Positions 55,864-64,000 of a stretch of 64,000 bases of DNA are shown here, piece by piece. Position 1 is the first letter of the stretch, and each line of letters starts with the position of its first letter. The position numbers and the translations under genes are program-made. The notes beneath the pieces are model-generated. The model had not been told where the DNA came from. It worked only from the letters and a program-made list of their open reading frames with translations, and ran no database searches. The stretch comes from Arthrobacter cryoconiti (GTDB taxonomy: Bacteria > Actinomycetota > Actinomycetes > Actinomycetales > Micrococcaceae), in contig NZ_JAJJBU010000018.1 in NCBI RefSeq assembly GCF_020905375.1, positions 1 through 64,000 on the forward strand, written 5' to 3'.

Positions 55864-57569
55864 TTGTCTTGTCCTTTCTGCGCTTGGACGAAGGCGGCGT
55901 TACTGAGGTGGACTACCCCGTCGGCGAACGTTGAAATGCCGGAGACTGATGTGCTGTAGGCGGTGAGACTGCGGGTTCGGTACAGGTAGATGATGGGGTT
56001 ATCCTCTTGAACCTTGGCGATGGCCTGACCGTAGATTTTTCCGCGCTCACTGGGGTCATTGATCTGTGCCGCTTCAGTAAGGAGCTTATCCATTGCCGCG
56101 TCGCTGTAACCGGCAACGTTGGTTCCTCCCTTGGTCGAAAGGAAGTTGTACATATTCCCATGCGGGTCCGGACGGCCAGACCAGCCAAGCTGAAGCAAAG
56201 CAAAGTCCCCTCGGTCCTGAACGTCTAGAAGCGTGGAGTATTCCACGGGCTGGAGCGTCAGATCGAAGCCACCATCTAGCAAGGCTGCCTGCAGTGCCTG
56301 CGTGAAACGGAGGCTATCTGGGGTGTTGGTCACCAGCATTTCCACCTTGTAGGGAACTTCGACGCCGGCTTCTTTGAGGAGTTCCTTGGCCTTGCTCGGG
56401 TTATATTCAGGGCACGCCTCACTGGCCGGGGTCGCAAACGGGCTCGACGGCGAGATGGGCGAGCAGGCAGGGTCGTACCAGTTATTGAATACGGTATTCA
56501 CCAGCGCCTTGCGGTCGATCGCCAGGGAAAGCGCTTCGCGGACCAAGGGGTTCTGCGCCAAGGGCGTATCAATCACTCCCGGGGCTTTTCCCACGCCAGC
56601 GGTGTTACCAAGGTTGATCGTCAAGCCCTGATAGCCCAAGGATCCCACCTGGAGCACACCGACATTTCGCTGCTGCGCAAGAGCATCAATATCCTGCGGT
56701 GAAATGGAATCGGCTACCTGAATATCGCCCGAGCGTAAATTGGCTGCCCGGATGTTTGAATCTGTCATAATCCGGTACGTGATGCTATCCAGATGGACGT
56801 TCTTCGCGTCGTAATACAAGGGATCGCGCTGAACAATAATGGATGTCTGTGGGATCCGCTTGACGAATTTAAAGGGTCCAACGCACACCGGGTGATCGCT
56901 GAACGCTTGCTCCGTATTGCTCAGAGCGGTGGGCGAGAGGATCATTCCCGCACGGTCGGCAAGTGCCGCGGTCAAAGGGGCAAAGGGCTTCTTGTACGTG
57001 ATCTGGACATGGGTGGAATCCGGTGCCGCAATTGAGGCGATGGGGCCCAGTTCGCTCTTGCGTCCAGAGCCCTTCAGGTTCAGACCACGGTCCAAGGTGA
57101 CGCGCACTGCTTCAGCGTCAAAGGGCGTCCCATCAGCAAAAGTCGCGTCACTTCGCACCGGGATATTGACGTTGAGACCGTCTGCGGAAATCGTGGGCAG
57201 GGCTGTGGCCAATTGCGGCACTAAAGTGCCTTGCGCGTCAATGTCGTAGAGCTTTTGACACATGGTCTGCATGACGTAGCGGGTGTAAAGGGATGAAGAA
57301 GTGGTGGGGTCCAAACGGTCTGGTTCGGCGGAGAGGCCCATCACCAGATTCCCGCCTTCGATGATTTTCTGGTTGCCAATATTCGCGCTCAGCACGTCGG
57401 TGCGCGGCGGTGCGCTCTGCAACGGCTGAATTGGAATACAGGCAGAAGTGCTGGCGGTCAGGGCCACAGCACAGGCAAGCCCCACGGCCAGTCCTATGGC
57501 CTTCCCCGGCTGTTTCCCCGAAGAGGCAGCCCTCTTGGGCCACCTCTGAGGGCGAGATAAAAGCGGCAT
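55860..57569 (-). CDS. Peptide ABC transporter substrate-binding lipoprotein, family 5
   Basis: A 569-residue extracytoplasmic solute-binding protein. It starts with basic residues and a hydrophobic stretch (AIGLAVGLACAVALTAS) and a lipobox ending at C44 (TSAC), so it should be lipid-anchored. The SBP_bac_5 domain includes NLVMGLSAEPDRLDPTTSSSLYTRYVMQ and ALSLAIDRKALV. It is the first gene of the importer operon and opens just downstream of the TTGTATACAA palindrome. Ligand is not known; a gamma-glutamyl peptide is suggested by the Ggt-like partner. Confidence 0.9.
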   Translation of the reverse strand: MPLLSRPQRWPKRAASSGKQPGKAIGLAVGLACAVALTASTSACIPIQPLQSAPPRTDVLSANIGNQKIIEGGNLVMGLSAEPDRLDPTTSSSLYTRYVMQTMCQKLYDIDAQGTLVPQLATALPTISADGLNVNIPVRSDATFADGTPFDAEAVRVTLDRGLNLKGSGRKSELGPIASIAAPDSTHVQITYKKPFAPLTAALADRAGMILSPTALSNTEQAFSDHPVCVGPFKFVKRIPQTSIIVQRDPLYYDAKNVHLDSITYRIMTDSNIRAANLRSGDIQVADSISPQDIDALAQQRNVGVLQVGSLGYQGLTINLGNTAGVGKAPGVIDTPLAQNPLVREALSLAIDRKALVNTVFNNWYDPACSPISPSSPFATPASEACPEYNPSKAKELLKEAGVEVPYKVEMLVTNTPDSLRFTQALQAALLDGGFDLTLQPVEYSTLLDVQDRGDFALLQLGWSGRPDPHGNMYNFLSTKGGTNVAGYSDAAMDKLLTEAAQINDPSERGKIYGQAIAKVQEDNPIIYLYRTRSLTAYSTSVSGISTFADGVVHLSNAAFVQAQKGQDK

Positions 57570-57611
57570 ACACGTCCAATGATCGGTTTCAATTATGAAG
57601 TATTATCGAAG

Positions 57612-57623
57612 ATTGTATACAAT
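57612..57623. promoter_or_regulatory. Operator for the GntR/FCD regulator
   Basis: ATTGTATACAAT is a perfect 12-bp palindrome with the TGTATACA core common in FCD-type GntR regulators. It lies between the divergent substrate-binding-protein gene (start 57569) and the DUF1275 gene (start 57685), in a markedly AT-rich promoter region. The cognate regulator is likely encoded at 49782-50531. Confidence 0.65.
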
Positions 57624-57684
57624 ACTTGCTACAGCCTATACTTCGAATACTTTGAATTCAATAGACGATCAAGGAAATATCTTT

Positions 57685-58407
57685 ATGAGACGTATTCGTT
57701 CTCTGCGAACAGATCGCATCCATCTGATTCTCATGCTTGCCCTAACATTTTCCACCGGCGTGGTTGATGCAGTGGGTTACCTGGGCCTTGACCGGGTCTT
57801 TACGGGCAACATGACAGGCAACGTAGTCATCTTGGGCATGGCGCTGCTAGGAGACACCGGACTTCCGATCCTCCGTCCTGTGCTGGCCTTGCTGTTCTTC
57901 ATGCTCGGCGCCGCGTTGGCCGGACGAGCTCTACGTCATGCCCATCCAGGATGGTCCCACCGAACTAGCATGGCATTTTTCACTGTGGGTCTTGGTCTGG
58001 GTGTTTTAGCGCTGGTAGTGGGATTGTCAGTGGATCCCGTCCCGGAACTGACAGGAAGTGTGGTGACGTCCGGAATGGCGACCATGATGGGAATCCAAGC
58101 TGCCGCTGCCCGCAAACTAAAGGTCGTTGATGTCACCACGGTGGTGGTGACATCAACGATCACGGCTTTTGCGTCCGAGTCAAAGCTGGCTGGCGGAGAC
58201 GGCAAGTATTGGGCTCGCCGGCTTTTGGCCATCATCTTGATTCTTACCGGAGCCGTAGTCGGGGCGGCTGCCTTGCACATTGCTTTATGGCTCGGTCTTG
58301 CAGTCTCAGCGGTCCTCACCATCGCCGTGGTCACGCTGGGACACTCGCGATACAAGCAGGATCAACGCATAATCGAGCAGGAGACGTTGGAACTGACTGG
58401 ACTGTGA
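57685..58407 (+). CDS. DUF1275 (YoaK-like) membrane protein
   Basis: A 240-residue integral membrane protein with about six helices. FSTGVVDAVGYLGLDRVFTGNMTGNVVILGMAL is the family signature. The ATG at 57685 is preceded by AAGGA; the upstream frame to 57595 crosses the palindrome and is AT-rich, so it is rejected. Function of the family is unknown. It shares the divergent promoter with the peptide importer and may be under the same GntR regulator. Confidence 0.85.
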   Translation: MRRIRSLRTDRIHLILMLALTFSTGVVDAVGYLGLDRVFTGNMTGNVVILGMALLGDTGLPILRPVLALLFFMLGAALAGRALRHAHPGWSHRTSMAFFTVGLGLGVLALVVGLSVDPVPELTGSVVTSGMATMMGIQAAAARKLKVVDVTTVVVTSTITAFASESKLAGGDGKYWARRLLAIILILTGAVVGAAALHIALWLGLAVSAVLTIAVVTLGHSRYKQDQRIIEQETLELTGL

Positions 58408-58410
58408 CCC

Positions 58411-60405
58411 TCAGCGGTTCAATGCAGCGCTTAGCTGATCTAAGAACTTGGAAACAGGGCCAAGGGTGAACATTCCTGTGCCCGCTCCAGCAAGTTCACC
58501 GGCAGCTGGGGAGAGTGCAGCCCGGGCCCGCTCCATAGTTCTGTGGTCGCCAAGGTTGACTGCTGCTACGCCCACAAAACACCAGAGAGCTTCAAAAAGA
58601 TGGTCCGACGGCGGATCCTGCATCTCGCGCAGGGCGTCCATGGCAGCAGAACGGTCCCCCTTCGCATCCAGCAACAACGGCTGCACCCACGGCAGATAAG
58701 GCCCCCAGTCAGTTCCTGGATCAAAGTCCACGGCGTCACCATGCGCAACTGTCAGTGACAACAATGCCAAAGGCAGCAGCCCAGCGCTCACTCCCGGCAT
58801 TCCTGCACCCAATAGATGAGATGCCGCCTCCCGGTACGCGCTCGCCACCACATCCCGGGGCTGTCCACTCATTGCCAGAAACAAGGCGCTGTACCACGTG
58901 GTGAAGACTGCTGTCAGGGGCGAATCATATTGCTGTCCTAGACGGTCAAGTTCGGTGGCGTGCACGGTGGCACCGGCTAGATCTCCCACAGCGCACCGAG
59001 CCTGCAAGCCGATCAAGCGCCCCAGAATCTGGTACATGGGCAAGCCGTGCCGGGTTGCCAAAACGACGAGCTCAGTTCCAAGCTTGTCCCGCATCTGACT
59101 CTGGCCCGCACAGCGAAAGGACTGCATGAAGACACCGTTCAAAGCAAAGGCAAGAAGTGCGGGGTCCTCTTGTCTTCGGGCTATTCTCTCCGCTTGGGCG
59201 GCAGCCTCCGCGCCCCGAAGAGTAGTAGTTCCGCGAGATTCCACTGCTATGGTCGCCAACAATCTGGCGCGGGCATCATCATGTCCGTCCAATGGCAAGG
59301 CACTCAGCGTTCGTTGGGCAGCGTCCACAATGCGGACGCCCTGTTCGGCGTCGTCAGCCCGGGTCCAGATGGCGGGGACGTCGTAAGCGCCTATTACCCG
59401 TGCTGTCAGTTCCGCGTCCCCGAATTCTTCGGCTGCAAGGATTGCCTCCAATCTGTGCCGCCGGGCAGCAATGAGTCCTTCGCCACCCGCCACGGCAAGA
59501 CTGCGCAATAAGTCAACGGATGAACGCAGCCTGCCCCGGGCACCCACTGCCATGTTCTCGTTGTAACTAGCGGTGGCCTGTGCCCAAACTCGACCGGCGG
59601 CGGATCCAGGACCGGACAAAGCGGTGAGCCTGGGATCTTGCTGGAGGATGTCCGCTTCCAACTGACGCAGGGCGTTGCCAGGCGTGAGCCCCAGTTCCCC
59701 CACAAGTTTCCCCCTTGAGCGGCGCAATACTGCCAGCGCGTCACCTTGACGGCTTGATTGGTAGAGTGCCAACGCCAATAGCCGCCAGCCTTCTTCGCGC
59801 CACGGGTGTTCGCCAACATGGGCATTGAGTGCGGGGATGGCTTCCCTAGCTTTCCCCACATCAAGAAGCCGTTGGGCTCGCATTTCCATTGCCAACAGGC
59901 GTAGCTCCTGTAAACGAGAGCTCTCCGCCCACGCCCAGTGTTGCTCGCCGAAGTCCGCGTAGGCGCCACCACGCCACAGTGCCAAGGCCGTGTCCAGTGT
60001 TTTCAGCGCACCGGAATGCGGTAGTGCTCTGGACGCTTCAATGGCCTGTTCAAATTTTTCCGCGTCAATGCTCTCGGGTGCGCCACGCCAGGCATAGCCG
60101 GAGCCCTCGGTAACGATCAAATGAGCTTGGCCGCGCGGAGCACGTTCCGGTTCCAAGGCTTGGCGAAGGTCGCCAATAAAAGTCCGCAAGGCTCCCACGG
60201 CTCGTGAAGGCGGGACGGTCCAGAGGTCATCGACCATCATAGTGAAGGGCACTACCCGGCCCCGGGCAACCACTAAACGGGCCAGGACACGCTGGTGCAG
60301 AGGGCCCTTCAGAGCGATCCTCTCCCCCGCAGTGTTCCATGCGGTCAGGGGTCCTAGGACGCCTAGTTCAACAGCCACGCAACCACCCTTCCCTTTTCCG
60401 TCCAT
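58411..60405 (-). CDS. SARP/BTAD-type transcriptional regulator
   Basis: 664 residues from the ATG at 60405, which has GGAGG seven bases upstream. An OmpR-like winged helix (AVELGVLGPLTAWNTAG...LARLVVARGRVVP) is followed by the BTAD domain (EKFEQAIEASRALPHSG...LALYQSSRQGDALAVLRRSRGKLVGELGLTPG). The remaining 400 residues are helical repeats without a P-loop, unlike AfsR. It diverges from an alpha/beta hydrolase with a gap of about 107 bases, a typical regulator-target pair. It converges with the DUF1275 gene (3-base gap). Confidence 0.88.
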   Translation of the reverse strand: MDGKGKGGCVAVELGVLGPLTAWNTAGERIALKGPLHQRVLARLVVARGRVVPFTMMVDDLWTVPPSRAVGALRTFIGDLRQALEPERAPRGQAHLIVTEGSGYAWRGAPESIDAEKFEQAIEASRALPHSGALKTLDTALALWRGGAYADFGEQHWAWAESSRLQELRLLAMEMRAQRLLDVGKAREAIPALNAHVGEHPWREEGWRLLALALYQSSRQGDALAVLRRSRGKLVGELGLTPGNALRQLEADILQQDPRLTALSGPGSAAGRVWAQATASYNENMAVGARGRLRSSVDLLRSLAVAGGEGLIAARRHRLEAILAAEEFGDAELTARVIGAYDVPAIWTRADDAEQGVRIVDAAQRTLSALPLDGHDDARARLLATIAVESRGTTTLRGAEAAAQAERIARRQEDPALLAFALNGVFMQSFRCAGQSQMRDKLGTELVVLATRHGLPMYQILGRLIGLQARCAVGDLAGATVHATELDRLGQQYDSPLTAVFTTWYSALFLAMSGQPRDVVASAYREAASHLLGAGMPGVSAGLLPLALLSLTVAHGDAVDFDPGTDWGPYLPWVQPLLLDAKGDRSAAMDALREMQDPPSDHLFEALWCFVGVAAVNLGDHRTMERARAALSPAAGELAGAGTGMFTLGPVSKFLDQLSAALNR

Positions 60406-60512
60406 CAGCCTACCTCCCGGCGTGGCAGCTGACACCGGGCTTACTGATTGAATGCTGATTCACTTCCGGGATGCTGGTCACAACACTGATTTCCCTTACA
60501 AAGGAGCACTTC

Positions 60513-61391
60513 ATGACACTCGAGATCGACAATTTTACTTACCAACAGATCCACGTTGGAGACGGCATAAGCCTCAACGCCGCCGTCGCAGGAGCAGGGA
60601 CCCCCGTAGTCCTCCTGCATGGCTTTCCGCAGACACACTTGATGTGGCGTCACGTCGCCTCCGATCTCGCGGCGGACCACACCGTCATTTGTCCTGATCT
60701 GCGCGGCTACGGGGACAGTAGCAAGCCCGTTGAGAAGGACGAGTCCAGCTACTCTAAGCGGACCATGGGCAACGACGTCGTGGCTCTCGCCGCAGCATTG
60801 GGTCATGAAAAATTTGCCCTCGTGGGCCATGATCGTGGCGCTTTGGTCGCGTTCCGCGCGGCCATGGACCACCCGGACACTGTCACGCATTTGGGCAGCC
60901 TTGATGTTCTTCCCACCCTGGATATGTGGAACGTCATGCACGGGACATCGGCCGCCGTCGGCTTCCACCTTTACCTCATGGCGCAGCCCCCCGGGCTTGC
61001 AGAAACCATGATCGCAAACAGTGCGGAGGCGTTCTTTGGCTACTTCCTGGATGTCTGGACCAAGAACCCGGAAGCCATCCCTGCGCAGTACCGCGCCGCA
61101 TATCTGTCCTCCAGCGCCCAAGCAGTAACCTCAATCGTTGCTGACTACCGCGCCTCTGCCGGCATCGACGTCGCGCATGACCAAGCGGACGTGGACGCCG
61201 GCAATCGGCTCACCATGCCCGTGGCTGTCCTCCAACAGGACTGGGGCCAGGCGCTGGGCTTTGATGCGCAGGAGATCTGGGGAGCCTGGGCTAGGAACTT
61301 GCAACACCAAACAACCACCAGTGGACATTTCATGGCGGAGGAGAATCCACCTGAAATAGCCCAGTTCATCCGAGACCTAGTAGCGCGCTAA
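60513..61391 (+). CDS. Alpha/beta hydrolase, haloacetate dehalogenase/epoxide hydrolase-like
   Basis: 292 residues from the ATG at 60513, seven bases after AAAGGAG; the frame upstream to 60471 lacks support. The oxyanion motif is VVLLHGFPQTHLMW and the nucleophile is the Asp in GHDRGA, as in fluoroacetate dehalogenases and epoxide hydrolases. A catalytic histidine is present at SGHFMAEENP near the end. Expression is probably controlled by the divergent BTAD regulator. The substrate cannot be told from sequence. Confidence 0.87.
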   Translation: MTLEIDNFTYQQIHVGDGISLNAAVAGAGTPVVLLHGFPQTHLMWRHVASDLAADHTVICPDLRGYGDSSKPVEKDESSYSKRTMGNDVVALAAALGHEKFALVGHDRGALVAFRAAMDHPDTVTHLGSLDVLPTLDMWNVMHGTSAAVGFHLYLMAQPPGLAETMIANSAEAFFGYFLDVWTKNPEAIPAQYRAAYLSSSAQAVTSIVADYRASAGIDVAHDQADVDAGNRLTMPVAVLQQDWGQALGFDAQEIWGAWARNLQHQTTTSGHFMAEENPPEIAQFIRDLVAR

Positions 61392-61498
61392 CTTCACGAA
61401 GACGAGTGGTCCTGGCCAGGTCGCTTCCCCACCCCACACGCCTTCGCCCAAGCTCCATCTGCGGAAACTCCTTGTATTGGCTGACGGTGCCAAAAAAT

Positions 61499-61675
61499 TC
61501 AGGACTCACGTTTTTCATCTTTTGCGGCCCAACCGCTGATAATGACAACTCCGACGCACCCAAGAATGGCAGTGAAAAGAAGCCCGGTGAATGATCCTAA
61601 ATACTTGCCGAAGTTATACCCGGCAAAAGCGCAGATCAAAACGGTCAAGCTGATCACGAGCTGTTTTATTCTCAT
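61499..61675 (-). CDS. 58-residue two-helix membrane protein
   Basis: A short reading frame on the reverse strand: a first hydrophobic helix (LVISLTVLICAFAGYNFG, about residues 6-23) and a second (FTGLLFTAILGCVGVVIIS, about 29-47), with a charged tail AAKDEKRES. Two clean membrane helices and a charged end make it look real, although no strong ribosome site precedes the ATG. It fills the gap between the hydrolase and patatin genes. No family is recognised. Confidence 0.5.
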   Translation of the reverse strand: MRIKQLVISLTVLICAFAGYNFGKYLGSFTGLLFTAILGCVGVVIISGWAAKDEKRES

Positions 61676-61750
61676 ATCGTAGATAGTCCCACAAACACTC
61701 CGTGGCTGACCGTAGCGTCAGGCTGTCTTGGCGGGCTAGTGAACTATGCG

Positions 61751-62752
61751 TCAGCGCCAGAATTCGGTGAGCTGCCCGGCAAGAGCTGTTCCTTGGTCGT
61801 ACCCAACTACGGCAGCAGGCGGTCGCAGCGAGAGATCCATGGCATTTGCACCGAACAAGTGCTCGGAATCGCTGTCCGGGAAAATCGTCTGGACTCTGCT
61901 GGATCGCGCCCGTAGTTCCTCGAGTTGTGTCTCCAGATGCATGCCCCACTTCACTGGTTGCAGTGATCTCCCGCCAAAGGGGGAGAGCACCAGCACCCGC
62001 CTGTATCCAGATGCCAAATCTGCATTCTCGGCGTTGGCCCGGTAGCCGCCGTCGATGTATCGGTTGTCGCCGATACGGTAGGGCAGCCCGCTGGCACAGC
62101 TGGCGGCGACGGCATCCGCCAGCTCGACTCCGCTCTCGCGGTCGAAAACGACCGGTTGCCCGGTATGCGCATCGACCGCCGTGATGAGCACCCTTCGTTC
62201 CGGCCATCGCTGGCTGGGCAGCCGAGCGGCAACGGTGGCGCGCCACCGTGTTGACCAGGAGCCGTCCGACGCCGCATCCATGTCCAGCGCTGCCGCTCCC
62301 ATTCTCCGGCGCATGTCAGCCACATCCTCTGCGGAGGCAATGATTTTGTTGATCCTCGCCAACTGGCCTATCGCTGGCCTGGTCCGATCGAGGCCCGGCC
62401 CGGCCCCGGTCAAACCGGCACGTCGTTGGGGAGCGGTGTCAAGGATGGCAGCAAACAGCTCGGTCGGGGTCGCGCCAGCTATCTGTGCCGCAGCAGTCGA
62501 TCCGGCCGATGTCCCGATGGTCAGCTCCGCTGTGGTCAGATCCACGCCGGAATCGAACAGGCCAGCGATGACGCCGATCAGCCACGCGTTGCCGGTCGAT
62601 CCACCGCCGCCTAAGGCCAGCGCTCGATCGCCCTCGCCGCGCAACCGCTTCGAGGCGTCGACTTGCGGTTGGTCCTCTGCAGGCATACGCCGCTCAGAAT
62701 TCGTCGACGTTATGTCCAGGGTTGAAAAAGGTTTTGAGTTCATGAGAGTCAC
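61751..62752 (-). CDS. Patatin-like phospholipase family protein
   Basis: A 333-residue acyl hydrolase. The oxyanion-hole loop is LGGGGSTGNAW, the nucleophile is in GTSAGS, and the second catalytic residue is in DGGYRANAENADL (the DG[AG] motif). All three are intact. No signal peptide is seen. Starts at 62752 (GTG), 62743 and 62686 are all in frame; none has a decisive ribosome site. Confidence 0.85.
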   Translation of the reverse strand: MTLMNSKPFSTLDITSTNSERRMPAEDQPQVDASKRLRGEGDRALALGGGGSTGNAWLIGVIAGLFDSGVDLTTAELTIGTSAGSTAAAQIAGATPTELFAAILDTAPQRRAGLTGAGPGLDRTRPAIGQLARINKIIASAEDVADMRRRMGAAALDMDAASDGSWSTRWRATVAARLPSQRWPERRVLITAVDAHTGQPVVFDRESGVELADAVAASCASGLPYRIGDNRYIDGGYRANAENADLASGYRRVLVLSPFGGRSLQPVKWGMHLETQLEELRARSSRVQTIFPDSDSEHLFGANAMDLSLRPPAAVVGYDQGTALAGQLTEFWR

Positions 62753-62957
62753 TTTCGCGAATTGCCTTTCGGGCCCTCTCGGTGGCGACTGTCTCAGTCG
62801 TGCAGTCGTGGACCGCAGGGAGCACCCATTATCGATACTGCGTTCATGGGTATCACCTCCTGCAGATTGATCACGTTCAACGAAAAACTATCACCCCGCC
62901 GACGACACGACAACACTTTGTGGTGAAAGTTGCCGTTGCGCTGTCGGACGGGCAGGC

Positions 62958-62990
62958 TGAGCGCGCATCATAGGCCTTGATGCGCGCTCA
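62958..62990. terminator. Hairpin terminator downstream of the FBP gene
   Basis: A perfect 13-bp inverted repeat, TGAGCGCGCATCA (62958-62970) and TGATGCGCGCTCA (62978-62990) with a 7-base loop, extends by CAGG/CCTG across a one-base bulge. It is five bases past the stop of the reverse-strand FBP gene. There is no T tract. Confidence 0.7.
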
Positions 62991-62995
62991 CCTGG

Positions 62996-63487
62996 CTAGA
63001 CGCCGTCGCGCAGATTGCGCAGAAATCCTTCAAAGTTCGACACCAAGGTGGCCATGCGCTCTCGCCGGGCACCTTCGACGTCGAAACCCAAGTACGCGGC
63101 CACCGGGAGTCGGCGGACGTTGGCCGAGCATTCAAAGCCGGCACACATCAGGGTAGAGACAGTGTTGCCGTTCCGCCCAGCCTTTCCAGCCCGCTTGGCG
63201 TTGAAGAAGGCAACGTCATTGGGTAAGAAGACGTCCTCGCACAGAGTGCACTGCGGACGCGCACGCGTTGCTGCTTCAGCTCTGCGAAGCAGAATCGCGG
63301 TAGGCTTCGCGTCAACGTAGCCCACCACATATCCAAGCTCAGGATATTTGCGGTCCCGCCACCCCAGAAAATCCAGCTCTTCCCAGTCCAGCGTGGCGAA
63401 GTTCTCCGGCAACGTCAGGTTGGTGCGTTCGCGCACTGAGGCGTTGATAAAGGACCCGCGGATTGTTTTTTCGTTAAGTTCAAGCAT
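62996..63487 (-). CDS. FBP-domain (EF-G-binding, treble-clef zinc finger) protein
   Basis: 163 residues. The C-terminal part has CTLCED and, 40 residues later, CAGFECSANVR, the cysteine pattern of the treble-clef zinc finger found in FBP/FusB-type proteins that bind elongation factor G. The N-terminal half (TLPENFATLDWEELDFLGWRDRK) fits. FusB relatives give fusidic acid resistance by releasing EF-G, but most genomic copies have housekeeping roles. It is followed by a strong hairpin. Confidence 0.8.
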   Translation of the reverse strand: MLELNEKTIRGSFINASVRERTNLTLPENFATLDWEELDFLGWRDRKYPELGYVVGYVDAKPTAILLRRAEAATRARPQCTLCEDVFLPNDVAFFNAKRAGKAGRNGNTVSTLMCAGFECSANVRRLPVAAYLGFDVEGARRERMATLVSNFEGFLRNLRDGV

Positions 63488-63747
63488 GTCTTGTGGTGCC
63501 GTCTCTCTGGTTCTGGTTCAGCGCAGCGTTCAACGCAGCAAGCCAGCGTTCAACACTGAAAGACCAGGGTGGATGTGGGGGCGCTTCAAAGCGCGATGTT
63601 TCTCCAAAAGAAGACAGCGCTATCTAGTCCCGGCGATTGAATCGCCAGGAACCTCCAAACGCCCCGTGGGCGCAGCATCCAAAACAAGCACAGTAAAAAG
63701 CCTACACCCAGTAGGAAGACAGTGTGGGCTCGCGTGATGCCCGGGCT

Positions 63748-64000
63748 TCAACTCTCGCTGAGGTAACGCATGACCGCCAGCACTCTCCGGTGCGAATTCG
63801 AGTCAAGAGGCAGGTTCAAGGCGTCGTAAATCCGTGAGGTATGTTGCACAACTGCCTTGCCGCTCAGGAATAGCTCAGCGGCAATCCGGGAATTGCTGCG
63901 TCCTTCCGCCATTAAGGCAAGTACCTGATGCTGACGCGGCGTCAAGGCACGCACGGCGCCGTCGGAGAGTTTCGCCCGAGCCATCATGAGTGCCACAATG
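63748..64000 (-). CDS. LuxR-type HTH protein, 5' end outside the window
   Basis: The C-terminal 82 residues and more of a regulator. LTPRQHQVLALMAEGRSNSRIAAELFLSGKAVVQHTSRIYDALNL is a GerE helix-turn-helix with the usual spacing. The frame is open to the right edge, so the receiver or sensor part lies beyond it. The type of input domain is therefore unknown. The 260 bases between this gene and the FBP gene contain no other gene. Confidence 0.85.
   Translation of the reverse strand, partial: IVALMMARAKLSDGAVRALTPRQHQVLALMAEGRSNSRIAAELFLSGKAVVQHTSRIYDALNLPLDSNSHRRVLAVMRYLSES

Noticed and set aside
61614-62246. 210-codon reverse frame inside the patatin gene
   Set aside because: Arg/Ala-rich shadow of the patatin frame in GC-rich DNA.

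Overview
The window looks like chromosomal DNA of a high-GC Gram-positive actinobacterium, most probably Arthrobacter or a close relative in the Micrococcaceae. Support: a mycothione reductase (mycothiol is an actinobacterial thiol), a GlgX-TreY-TreZ trehalose operon typical of Arthrobacter, frequent GTG and TTG starts with four-base stop/start overlaps, and GC-rich codon use. No rRNA, tRNA, CRISPR array or intact insertion sequence was seen.

Layout. (1) 0.4-9.9 kb: a hydantoinase/oxoprolinase-type catabolic locus. One strand carries an MFS carrier, a degenerate HyuA-like protein, a DUF917-type protein and a PucR regulator; facing it are hyuA and hyuB, preceded by a SnoaL-like gene and a coupled 53-codon ORF. 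(2) 9.9-16.2 kb: a patchwork of small stress and regulatory genes (VOC, flavodoxin-like, PadR/DUF1048, two RibD-C/DHFR-like enzymes, LuxR regulator) with decayed genes between them (flavin disulfide reductase fragment, ArsR fragment, an unnamed remnant). (3) 16.2-17.0 kb: a CstR-like persulfide sensor and a tiny cysteine-rich protein, with two ATACC-type operators between them. (4) 17.1-25.3 kb: glgX-treY-treZ and a GH20 hexosaminidase. (5) 25.4-31.4 kb: VOC proteins, a class II UvrA and a cardiolipin-synthase-like phospholipase D. (6) 31.6-35.7 kb: three translationally coupled genes (SbnA-like synthase, FAD/NAD(P)-binding protein, Y4yA-like PLP decarboxylase) that look like a compact uncharacterised biosynthetic cassette. 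(7) 36.1-44.2 kb: a type I restriction-modification operon flanked by a DUF4760-like membrane protein and a GIY-YIG protein. (8) 44.4-48.1 kb: VOC, mycothione reductase, acyl-CoA ligase. (9) 48.17-49.79 kb: a retron, made of a structured RNA closed by an 18-bp a1/a2 stem and a reverse transcriptase of the myxobacterial-like type, with no separate effector gene. (10) 49.8-57.6 kb: a peptide ABC importer with gamma-glutamyltransferase and its GntR regulator, and a TTGTATACAA operator at the head of the operon. (11) 57.7-64 kb: DUF1275 protein, BTAD regulator with divergent alpha/beta hydrolase, a 58-aa membrane protein, patatin, FBP zinc-finger protein and the edge of a LuxR gene.

The most notable item is the retron. 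Its non-coding RNA can be drawn directly from the sequence and its RT carries retron hallmarks (NAxxH, LPQGAPTSP, YADD, VTG). The SbnA/FAD/Y4yA cassette, the accessory genes of the restriction island and the CstR-controlled mini-protein are the next best candidates for undescribed biology. Functional names rest on motif recognition alone; no database search was run.
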